The translations under genes were made by a program, and so were the position numbers. Below are positions 10,406 through 16,413 of a stretch of 49,030 nucleotides of DNA, piece by piece. Source of the stretch: Streptomyces panaciradicis (GTDB lineage Bacteria > Actinomycetota > Actinomycetes > Streptomycetales > Streptomycetaceae); assembly GCF_023516615.1 (NCBI RefSeq), contig NZ_JAMGBF010000073.1, positions 1 through 49,030 of the forward strand. The letters run 5' to 3'. The notes under the pieces were generated by a model. The model ran no database searches. It had not been told where the DNA came from and saw nothing but the letters and a program-made list of their open reading frames with translations. The first letter of the stretch is position 1, and each line of letters opens with the position of its first letter.

Positions 10406-10421
10406 CTTACTCGCGAGTAAG
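10406..10421. promoter_or_regulatory. Perfect 16-bp palindromic operator candidate
   Basis: CTTACTCGCGAGTAAG is a perfect palindrome 35 bp before the acyl-CoA synthetase start. A -35-like TTGACC lies at 10396-10401, so the palindrome falls where the promoter spacer and -10 would be. The size and symmetry fit a TetR-type repressor such as those controlling fatty-acid genes. The regulator identity is inferred and is not encoded nearby. Confidence 0.6.
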
Positions 10422-10455
10422 TTGACCTCCCAGTCCGACTCGACGGGGAGCCGCC

Positions 10456-12375
10456 ATGGGCGTACGCAAGGATCTGAAGCGGGCCAGACAGCGCACCGAC
10501 CTGGCCGCCCGCATCAGGGTCGAGGTCGTCAGGGACGACAGCGGCGTGGTGCGCGAGGCCCGCACCGCGCCGCTGGCCGCACCCACCACCACCGGCAGCA
10601 TCGCCGACCTGCCCTTCACCAACGCGGCCGAGGCCCCCGACGCCGTCGTCCTGCGCCGCCGCGGCCCGGACACCTGGCAGCCGGTCACCGCGGCGGCCTT
10701 CGCCCGCGAAGTCACCGCCGCCGCCAAGGGGTTGATCGCCGCCGGCCTGGAACCGGGCGGCCGGGTCGCCGTGATGTCCCGCACCCGCTACGAGTGGACG
10801 GTCCTGGACTTCGCGATCTGGGCGGCCGGCGGCCAGACCGTCCCGGTCTACGCCACCTCCTCGGCCGACCAGGTCGACTGGATCGTCCGCGACTCCGGCG
10901 CCCGGTTCGCGGTCACGGAGACCGCGCAGAACACGGCCACGGTGACGACCGGCACCGCCGGGCACGAAACCCCGCCCCGCGTGTGGGAGCTGGACGCCGG
11001 TGCCCTCGCCGACCTCACCGCACTCGGCCGGGACGTCCCGGACGAGGAGGTCACCAAGCGCCGAACGGCCCTCACTCCCGACGCCGTCGCGACCATCTGC
11101 TACACCTCCGGCACCACCGGCCGGCCCAAGGGCTGCGTCCTCACCCACGCCAACCTGCACGCCGAGGCCGCCAACACGGTCGAACTGCTCCACCCGATCT
11201 TCAAGGAGGTCACCCACCAGACGGCCTCCACCCTGCTCTTCCTGCCCCTCGCGCACATCCTCGGCCGCACCCTGCAGATCGCCTGCCTGATGGCCCGCAT
11301 CGAGATCGGCCACTGCTCGAGCATCAAGCCCGACGAACTGCGCCCCGCCCTCAAGGAGTTCCGACCCACCTTCCTCGTCGGCGTCCCGTACCTCTTCGAG
11401 AAGATCCACGACACCGGCCGGGCCACCGCCGAGAAGCTCGGCCGGGGTGCCTCCTTCGACCGCGCGGACCGCGTCGGCGTCCGCTTCGGGGAGGCGTACC
11501 TGGACAGGTTCCTCGGCCGCGGCAAGGGCCCGGGCCCCGCCCTCTACGCCGCCTGGGCGCTGTACGACCTCCTGGTCTACCGCCGCGTCCGCAAGGAGCT
11601 CGGCGGCCGGATGCGCTACGCCATCAGCGGCGGCTCCCCGCTCGACCGCAACCTCAACCTGTTCTTCTACGCCGCCGGGATCATCGTCTACGAGGGCTAC
11701 GGCCTGACGGAGACCAGCGCGGCCGCCACCATCGTGCCCCCGCTCAGACCCCGCCCCGGCACCGTCGGCCAGCCCGTCCCCGGCACGGCGGTCCGTATCG
11801 CCGACGACGGCGAGGTGCTCATCAAGGGCGGCATCGTCTTCGGCTCGTACTGGAACAACCGGGCGGCGACCGACGCCGTGCTGCGCGACGAGTGGTTCGC
11901 CACCGGCGACCTCGGCTCCCTCGACGAGGACGGCTACCTCACCATCACCGGCCGCAAGAAGGACATCCTCGTCACCTCCGGCGGCAAGAACGTCTCACCG
12001 GCCGTGCTGGAGGACCGGATGCGCAGCCGCCCGCCGGTCGGCCAGTGCATCGTCGTCGGCGACAACCGGCCCTTCGTCGCCGCCCTCGTCACCCTGGACC
12101 CCGAGGCGGTCGCCCACTGGCTGTCCGTCCGCAGGCTGCCCGCCGACACCCCGATGTCCGAGGTGGTCCGCGACCCGCGGGTCCGCGCCGCCGTGCAAAG
12201 GGCCGTCGACTACGCCAACGAGGCCGTCTCCCGCGCCGAGTCGATCCGGGCGTTCACCCTGGTCGACGGCGAGTTCACCGAGGAGAACGGGATGCTCACC
12301 CCGTCCCTGAAGGTCAAGCGGCACGCCGTGCAGGCGGCCTACGGGGACGCCATCGAGGAGCTGTACCGGCGCTGA
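10456..12375 (+). CDS. Long-chain fatty-acid-CoA ligase (AMP-binding)
   Basis: This 639-residue adenylate-forming enzyme should activate fatty acids with ATP to acyl-AMP and then acyl-CoA. It contains the P-loop motif YTSGTTGRPKGC (near residue 216), the LPLAHILGR stretch typical of long-chain synthetases, the adenine motif YGLTETSAA, the ribose-binding segment ATGDLGSLDEDGYL, and the ITGRKKDILVTSGGKN motif with the C-terminal lysine region. Length and motifs match the bacterial FadD15/long-chain group rather than short acyl-CoA synthetases. GGGGAG upstream supports the ATG at 10456. The gene stands alone, with the palindrome at 10406-10421 in its promoter and a terminator just after its stop. 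Exact chain length is unknown. Confidence 0.9.
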   Translation: MGVRKDLKRARQRTDLAARIRVEVVRDDSGVVREARTAPLAAPTTTGSIADLPFTNAAEAPDAVVLRRRGPDTWQPVTAAAFAREVTAAAKGLIAAGLEPGGRVAVMSRTRYEWTVLDFAIWAAGGQTVPVYATSSADQVDWIVRDSGARFAVTETAQNTATVTTGTAGHETPPRVWELDAGALADLTALGRDVPDEEVTKRRTALTPDAVATICYTSGTTGRPKGCVLTHANLHAEAANTVELLHPIFKEVTHQTASTLLFLPLAHILGRTLQIACLMARIEIGHCSSIKPDELRPALKEFRPTFLVGVPYLFEKIHDTGRATAEKLGRGASFDRADRVGVRFGEAYLDRFLGRGKGPGPALYAAWALYDLLVYRRVRKELGGRMRYAISGGSPLDRNLNLFFYAAGIIVYEGYGLTETSAAATIVPPLRPRPGTVGQPVPGTAVRIADDGEVLIKGGIVFGSYWNNRAATDAVLRDEWFATGDLGSLDEDGYLTITGRKKDILVTSGGKNVSPAVLEDRMRSRPPVGQCIVVGDNRPFVAALVTLDPEAVAHWLSVRRLPADTPMSEVVRDPRVRAAVQRAVDYANEAVSRAESIRAFTLVDGEFTEENGMLTPSLKVKRHAVQAAYGDAIEELYRR

Positions 12376-12384
12376 CACGCCGAA

Positions 12385-12411
12385 GGGGCCGCCGAGAAGC
12401 TCGGCGGCCCC
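12385..12411. terminator. Bidirectional terminator between acyl-CoA ligase and rdlB
   Basis: A perfect 12-bp stem (12385-12396 with 12400-12411) closes a 3-nt loop between two convergent genes. It lacks a long T-run on the plus strand but is the only strong hairpin in this 60-bp spacer, so it probably serves both. Confidence 0.7.
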
Positions 12412-12435
12412 CAGGACCTCGACCGGAACCGCTGA

Positions 12436-12834
12436 TCAGCGGCCGCCCTCCTGGGCGCTGGACAGGATCGACACGTCCTCCAGCAGGTGGGCCAGCGCAC
12501 CGTCGCGCTTGGCCTGCGTCGAGTTCTCCGCGCACTGCTGGGTCTGCTGGTCCGACAGGATCGGCACGTCCTGGACGTTGACGACCTGCAGCACACCGAT
12601 GGGCAGGTCGCTGACCGCGATGCAGGGCTTGTTGAACGACCCCTGGATCAGAGCCATCTGCGGGCTCATGTTCCCGTAGGTGCTGGAGTTGCCGAAGCTC
12701 TGCCAGGAACCGTTGCCGTTCGCCGCGGTCGGGCCCTTGTCGTTGCCGATCGCGAGTGCCTGCGGAGCCGCGGCGGCGGAGGCACCCACGGCGGACGCGG
12801 CGATGGCCGCGGTGGCAACAATCTTCTTGATCAC
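12436..12834 (-). CDS. rdlB: Rodlin protein RdlB
   Basis: This 132-residue secreted protein belongs to the rodlin family, which organises chaplin fibrils into the rodlet layer of aerial hyphae and spores. It has a Lys-rich N-terminus, a hydrophobic signal with an Ala-x-Ala site near residues 27-29 (ALAIGNDKGP), and the conserved rodlin core FGNSS..GNMSPQMALIQGSFNKPC, VQDVPILSDQ, QQCAENSTQAKRDGALAHLLEDVSIL with two cysteines. It is divergent from its paralogue at 13074. The MIKK start and IQGSFNKPCIAV agree with S. coelicolor RdlB as I remember it, and the position away from chpD also fits. A sigma-BldN-like promoter lies at 12880-12907. Confidence 0.92.
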   Translation of the reverse strand: MIKKIVATAAIAASAVGASAAAAPQALAIGNDKGPTAANGNGSWQSFGNSSTYGNMSPQMALIQGSFNKPCIAVSDLPIGVLQVVNVQDVPILSDQQTQQCAENSTQAKRDGALAHLLEDVSILSSAQEGGR

Positions 12835-12879
12835 TGGCCAGTCCTTTCTGAGGAAGCCCCGTGGACCGGAGCGTTCTGG

Positions 12880-12907
12880 TCAACTGCCCGCGTGCGTGAG
12901 GGTTTCT
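12880..12907 (-). promoter_or_regulatory. Sigma-BldN-like promoter of rdlB
   Basis: Read on the minus strand, AGAAAC (12907-12902), 16 nt, then AGTTGA (12885-12880) gives a promoter with a leader of about 40 nt before rdlB. A GAGTGAAT box (12918-12911) sits 3 nt upstream of the -35, exactly as in the rdlA promoter. The pattern resembles the BldN ECF-sigma consensus CGTAAC-N16-CGTTGA. Confidence 0.6.
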
Positions 12908-12990
12908 CCCATTCACTCCTACGGCCGACACGCGAGCCCCCGCGGAACCCCGGTGTCCACGGGGCACCGGCGAGTGCGACAGGGCCAATT

Positions 12991-13029
12991 GAGTGAATGC
13001 CCGCAACCATTCCTCACAGGCCCGGTTGA
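12991..13029 (+). promoter_or_regulatory. Sigma-BldN-like promoter of rdlA with GAGTGAAT box
   Basis: GAGTGAAT at 12991-12998 is followed after 3 nt by CGCAAC (13002-13007), a 16-nt spacer, and GGTTGA (13024-13029). Start of translation is 44 nt downstream. The match to CGTAAC-N16-CGTTGA is close, and rodlins are known members of the BldN regulon in S. venezuelae. Confidence 0.65.
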
Positions 13030-13073
13030 TGTGGCCGTAGGGCATTGCGTCGCTACGAGGAAAGGAACGCGAA

Positions 13074-13466
13074 GTGCTCAAGAAGGCAATGGCCGCCGCC
13101 GCGGCCGCCGCTTCTGTCGTCGGGATGTCGGTGGCGGCAGCTCCGACGGCGCTTGCCATCGGCAACGACAACGGACCGACCGTCGCGAACGGTAACGGCG
13201 CCACGTCGTCGTTCGGCAACTCGGCGACCAAGGGTGACATGAGCCCGCAGCTGTCGCTGGTCGAGGGCACGCTCAACAAGCCGTGCCTCGGCCTGAGCGA
13301 CACCAACGTCGGCGTCCTGCAGATCGTCAACGTCCAGGACGTGCCGATCCTGTCGGACCAGCTCACCCAGCAGTGCTCCGACAACTCCACCCAGTCCAAG
13401 CGGGACGGCGCGCTGTCGCACGTCCTGGAGGACCTGTCGGTTCTTTCGGCCCAGGGCGAGTCGTAA
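13074..13466 (+). CDS. rdlA: Rodlin protein RdlA
   Basis: This 130-residue secreted rodlin shares the signal-peptide layout (MLKKAMAAAAAAAS, cleavage near ALA-IGNDNG) and core of its divergent partner: FGNSATKGDMSPQLSLVEG, LNKPCLGL, VQDVPILSDQLTQQC, and NSTQSKRDGALSHVLEDLSVL, again with two cysteines. Rodlins assemble with chaplins at the outer face of aerial hyphae. The start is a GTG with AAAGGAA 6-12 nt upstream. It is named RdlA because it lies next to chpD and because MLKKAM and LVEGTLNKPC fit the S. coelicolor RdlA sequence as remembered. A strong terminator follows at 13482. Confidence 0.92.
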   Translation: MLKKAMAAAAAAASVVGMSVAAAPTALAIGNDNGPTVANGNGATSSFGNSATKGDMSPQLSLVEGTLNKPCLGLSDTNVGVLQIVNVQDVPILSDQLTQQCSDNSTQSKRDGALSHVLEDLSVLSAQGES

Positions 13467-13481
13467 GCCTCTTCCGGCCAA

Positions 13482-13524
13482 CCGGACGGCCCGCGGTTTC
13501 CTCCGCGGGCCGTCCGGGCTTTTT
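13482..13524 (+). terminator. Intrinsic terminator of rdlA
   Basis: A perfect 15-bp stem (13482-13496 with 13503-13517) with a 6-nt loop is followed by GCTTTTTT. It separates rdlA from chpD, so chpD needs its own promoter. Confidence 0.92.
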
Positions 13525-13579
13525 TCCACCTTGTTCACCAGGTGATCGAAAGGGAAACGTGTGATGGTCCGGGGCAATC

Positions 13580-13587
13580 GAGTGAAT
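13580..13587 (+). promoter_or_regulatory. GAGTGAAT box upstream of chpD
   Basis: The same octamer found in both rodlin promoters lies about 140 bp before chpD, in the similar context GGGGCAATCGAGTGAATTCCC versus the rdlA copy GGGCCAATTGAGTGAATGCCC. No convincing CGTAAC-N16-CGTTGA pair was found beside it, so the chpD transcription start is unclear. Confidence 0.45.
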
Positions 13588-13728
13588 TCCCCCGCGCCAC
13601 GCGTTCCGTAGTTTCTCCTTCGGCTATTCCTCGTTCTACAGCCTGCAGGTCATGGCGCGAGCCGTTCCGGCTGTGCTCGCTCGGCCACAGGCCGACAAAG
13701 GGGCATGACCGCAGAGAAGGGAAATCTC

Positions 13729-13956
13729 ATGAAGAAGACCGCCGCTGTCGTCGCGGGCATGATCATGGCCCTCGGCGTGGCCGCTCCGGCCTTCGCGGAC
13801 GCCGGAGCCGAGGGCGCCGCCATCGGTTCCCCGGGCGTCCTCTCCGGCAACGTGATCCAGGTTCCGATCCACGTGCCGATCAACGTGTGCGGCAACACCG
13901 TGAACGTCATCGCCGCGCTGAACCCGGCGTTCGGCAACCACTGCATGAACGACTGA
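13729..13956 (+). CDS. chpD: Short chaplin ChpD
   Basis: This 75-residue secreted short chaplin forms amphipathic amyloid fibrils that lower surface tension and make aerial hyphae hydrophobic. A signal peptide (MKKTAAVVAGMIMALGVAAPAFA) is followed by one chaplin domain with the motifs GSPGVLSGNVIQVP, NVCGNTVNVIAALNPAFGN and HCMND; the two cysteines form the conserved disulfide. The ATG at 13729 is chosen over an in-frame ATG 24 bp upstream because GAGAAGGGA lies 6-14 nt before it and the signal begins there. The name rests on position between rdlA and a long chaplin, as in S. coelicolor, and on similarity to ChpD as remembered. Confidence 0.9.
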   Translation: MKKTAAVVAGMIMALGVAAPAFADAGAEGAAIGSPGVLSGNVIQVPIHVPINVCGNTVNVIAALNPAFGNHCMND

Positions 13957-13991
13957 TCACGTAACGCCGCAGCCGTACCGGCTGTGTCATG

Positions 13992-14034
13992 GCCGGCCCC
14001 GGACCGCTTCCACGTTCCGAGGCCGGCTTTTCCC
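13992..14034 (+). terminator. Hairpin after chpD
   Basis: GCCGGC at 13992-13997 can pair with GCCGGC at 14025-14030, with an inner CGGA/TCCG pairing, and is followed by TTTT. It lies between chpD and the long chaplin and may attenuate read-through. A CGTAAC hexamer at 13960-13965 could be a -35 element for the long chaplin, but the sequence 16 nt on (CTGTGT) is a poor -10. Confidence 0.5.
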
Positions 14035-14061
14035 ACTTCTCCAAGCAGGAAGACAACGAGA

Positions 14062-15057
14062 TTGCGACAGACCCTGAGTAGGGGAATGGTCGCGGCCGCC
14101 GCCGCGACAAGCATTCTGTCCCTGTGCAGCAGCCCTGTCTTCGCCGACACGCACACGACCGGCGGTGCCAAGGATTCCGCCGGCGTCGCGTCCGGCAACG
14201 GCGTCGCGGCCCCCGTCGAGGTACCGCTGAACGCCTGCGGCGACTCCGTCGACGTGGCCGCCGCCCTCAACCCGGCCTTCGGCAACTCCTGTGCCGGCGC
14301 CACCGGTTCGGGCAAGCACCGCGCGCACGGCCACGGCGGCCACCACGGCGCCGGCGACTCCGGTTACGGCGACGACTCCGGGTACGGCGGGGGCGGGGGC
14401 GGGGGCGGCGGGTACGGCGACCAGACGCCTCCCGGCGACCACCAGTCTTCACCGCCCTGCGACCACGACACGCCGCCGCCCGGGGACCACCACACCCCGC
14501 CGCCCGGCGACCACCACACGCCACCTCCCGGGGACCACCACACGCCCCCTCCCGGGGACCACCACACCCCGCCGCCCGGTGGGGATCACACGCCGCCTCC
14601 CGGTGGTGGCGGTGGCACGCCCCCCGGTGGCGACCACACCCCGCCCCCCGGCGACCACCACACCCCGCCTCCCGGGGACCACCACACCCCGCCGCCCGGT
14701 GGGGATCACACGCCGCCTCCCGGTGGTGGCGGTGGCACGCCCCCCGGTGGCGACCACACCCCGCCCCCCGGCGACCACCACACGCCGCCTCCCGGCGGTG
14801 ACCACACGCCGCCTCCCGGCGGTGGTGGGAGCACGCCTCCGCCCGGTGGGGATCACACGCCGCCGTCCGGTGGTGGTGGGGGCACTCCGCCCGGTGACCA
14901 CCACACGCCGCCGCCCGGCGGCGGTGGCCACACGCCTCCGCCTCAGCTGCCGCACACCGGTGCCCAGGCCATGCTGGCCGCCTCGGGCGCCAGCGCGGCG
15001 ATGATCGCGGGCGGCGTCATCCTGTACCGCCGGGGCCGGGCCGCCTCGCGCCGGTAG
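14062..15057 (+). CDS. chpA: Long cell-wall-anchored chaplin with one chaplin domain and His/Asp/Pro repeats
   Basis: This 331-residue protein has a signal peptide (RQTLSRGMVAAAAATS, cleavage near VFA-DTHT), one chaplin domain (DSAGVASGNGVAAPVEVPLN, CGDSVDVAAALNPAFGNSC), a Gly/His linker, about 165 residues of GDHHTPPP/GGGGGTPPG repeats, and a C-terminal sorting signal: LPHTG, a hydrophobic helix and a basic tail. Classical ChpA-C have two chaplin domains and an LAXTG motif for class E sortases; here the second domain is replaced by repeat and the motif is LPHTG. The start is taken as TTG 14062 because AGGAAG lies 9 nt upstream and the signal peptide begins there, not at the upstream in-frame ATG at 13990 or GTG. 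chpA is a positional name. An extra Cys occurs in SPPCDHD. Anchoring to peptidoglycan is inferred. Confidence 0.85.
   Translation: MRQTLSRGMVAAAAATSILSLCSSPVFADTHTTGGAKDSAGVASGNGVAAPVEVPLNACGDSVDVAAALNPAFGNSCAGATGSGKHRAHGHGGHHGAGDSGYGDDSGYGGGGGGGGGYGDQTPPGDHQSSPPCDHDTPPPGDHHTPPPGDHHTPPPGDHHTPPPGDHHTPPPGGDHTPPPGGGGGTPPGGDHTPPPGDHHTPPPGDHHTPPPGGDHTPPPGGGGGTPPGGDHTPPPGDHHTPPPGGDHTPPPGGGGSTPPPGGDHTPPSGGGGGTPPGDHHTPPPGGGGHTPPPQLPHTGAQAMLAASGASAAMIAGGVILYRRGRAASRR
14548..14783 (+). repeat. 120-bp-period tandem duplication in the long chaplin gene
   Basis: Bases 14548-14663 are repeated exactly at 14668-14783, a 120-bp period with 116 bp identical. Shorter 24-bp GDHHTPPP-coding units flank it from about 14450 to 14930. 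The complete identity at synonymous sites points to a recent duplication and predicts length variation between strains. Confidence 0.93.
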
Positions 15058-15062
15058 TGCGC

Positions 15063-15093
15063 CGGGTGCCGGACAGGCAACGTCCGGCACCCG
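15063..15093. terminator. Bidirectional terminator between long chaplin and FAD oxidoreductase
   Basis: A perfect 12-bp stem (15063-15074 with 15082-15093) and 7-nt loop lies 5 bp after the chaplin stop and between convergent genes. There is no T-run. Confidence 0.75.
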
Positions 15094-15126
15094 CGCTCCG
15101 GCCGCACAGCGGCCCGTCGGGGGTGG

Positions 15127-16413
15127 TCAGCGGCGCGCGCCCGCCGGCGCCTCGCTGCGGCCACCCCTGCCGGGAGCGGGGATCGCCGCGCCCGCGCTCC
15201 CGGCCCGCAACCGGCGCCGTACACCCCGTACGAGGGTCTCCGCCGTGTACGTCGCTCCCTGGACGAAGCGCATCGCCGGGCCGAAGTCCGGTGCGGTGAT
15301 CAGGCCGGCCAGGAAGAGGCCGGGGTGGGAGGACTCGAAGCCGGAGGTCACCCGCGGCGAGCCGCAAGCCGTCCTGGTGAGAGTGGTGCGCAGGTCGGGG
15401 GAGAGAAGGGCCAGGCGGTCGCACGTGGCGGTGAAGCCCGTGGCCGCGATGACGTGGTCGGTCTCCAGGGACCGCACCACTGCCGAACCCTCGGCACCGC
15501 CCCGGTGGACCACCTCCAGGCGCACCCCCGCCCCGTCGTTCACCGACCGCGCCGCCGTGATCTCGTGGCCCGGCAGGACCTCCACCGCCCCTTCCACCCG
15601 CTCCCGTACCCACCACGCGCCCGCCGGGCCGAGGGCGGTCTCGGTGATGCGGATCCGGGTCCGTTCGGGCAGGCGGTGCAGCAGGCCGGGGCGTTCGGCG
15701 TAGAACCAGTTCCGCCAGCCGCAGCCCAGGCCGCTGTGCGGGGCACGGGCCGACTGCCACCACGGGCGCTGCCAGGGCGGTGGCACGTCGTTCCAGGCAA
15801 GGCGGTCGGCGCGCGCCAGCACCCGTACCCGGGTGCCCTGTTCCGCGAGCAGGGCCGCCGTCTCCAGGGCCGCCTGGCCACCGCCGACGACCGTGACGTC
15901 CCGGTCGCGGAACCGGGCGAGGTCGTCGTGGTCGACGCTGTGCGAGACCAGGGACGCGGGCAGGCCGCGCAGGGCCGGCGGGATCTCCGTGAAGGGTGTC
16001 ACGCCGACCGCCAGGGCGACCGTGCGGGCCGGCAGCACCTGTCCGTCCTGCGTCACCGCCTCGAAGCCGCCGGGGCAGGCGGAAACGCGGGTCACCGTGC
16101 GCTCGTCGACCTCCGGCACGGCCCGCTGCGCGAACCACAGGCCGTACGCGGCGAACATCTCCACCGGGATCGGCTCCCCGTGCCGGGCCGTGACCCCCTG
16201 GCTCGCGCAGTATCCGTCCAGGCGCCAACGGCCGGACGGGTCCGAGAGATTGGACGCCCACGGCTCCGACTTGAGGAACATGCCGCGGGGCATGTGGTCA
16301 CGCCAGGAGGCCATGGGTCGGCCGAGGACACGCAGCCGCAGTCCGGCGGCCGCGGCGTGGGACGCGATGGACAGGCCGTAGGGCCCGGCGCCCACCACCA
16401 GCAGGTCGTACAT
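15127..16413 (-). CDS. FAD/NAD(P)-dependent oxidoreductase (lysine/ornithine monooxygenase-like fold)
   Basis: This 428-residue flavoprotein has an N-terminal FAD-binding GAGPYGLSIASHAAAAG motif, a central NAD(P)-binding GGGQAALETAALLAEQG motif (near residue 190), and a late ATGF motif (IAATGFTATCDRLALL), the order seen in class B flavin monooxygenases and L-lysine/ornithine N-hydroxylase-like proteins. The FLKSEPWASNLSDP segment is typical of a poorly characterised actinobacterial subgroup. Its ATG overlaps the stop of the upstream ATP-grasp gene (TGATG), so the two proteins are translationally coupled and probably act on the same pathway. A TTG two codons earlier is less likely. The substrate is unknown; hydroxylation of an amino acid or amide is inference. 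Confidence 0.82.
   Translation of the reverse strand: MYDLLVVGAGPYGLSIASHAAAAGLRLRVLGRPMASWRDHMPRGMFLKSEPWASNLSDPSGRWRLDGYCASQGVTARHGEPIPVEMFAAYGLWFAQRAVPEVDERTVTRVSACPGGFEAVTQDGQVLPARTVALAVGVTPFTEIPPALRGLPASLVSHSVDHDDLARFRDRDVTVVGGGQAALETAALLAEQGTRVRVLARADRLAWNDVPPPWQRPWWQSARAPHSGLGCGWRNWFYAERPGLLHRLPERTRIRITETALGPAGAWWVRERVEGAVEVLPGHEITAARSVNDGAGVRLEVVHRGGAEGSAVVRSLETDHVIAATGFTATCDRLALLSPDLRTTLTRTACGSPRVTSGFESSHPGLFLAGLITAPDFGPAMRFVQGATYTAETLVRGVRRRLRAGSAGAAIPAPGRGGRSEAPAGARR

Noticed and set aside
13602..13637. CGTTCC or CGTTCT as the -10 of a BldN promoter for chpD
   Set aside because: The expected -35 hexamers (GAGTGA, AGTTTC) do not resemble CGTAAC, so only the shared octamer is reported.
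13954..14061. Upstream in-frame starts for the long chaplin (frame open from 13984)
   Set aside because: The encoded MSWPAPDRFHVPRPAF extension covers the chpD hairpin and lacks a ribosome-binding site; TTG 14062 starts a proper signal peptide.
14450..14930. Tandem repeats that could look like a CRISPR array or satellite
   Set aside because: Units are coding, contiguous and in frame with the chaplin protein; there are no unique spacers and no cas genes.
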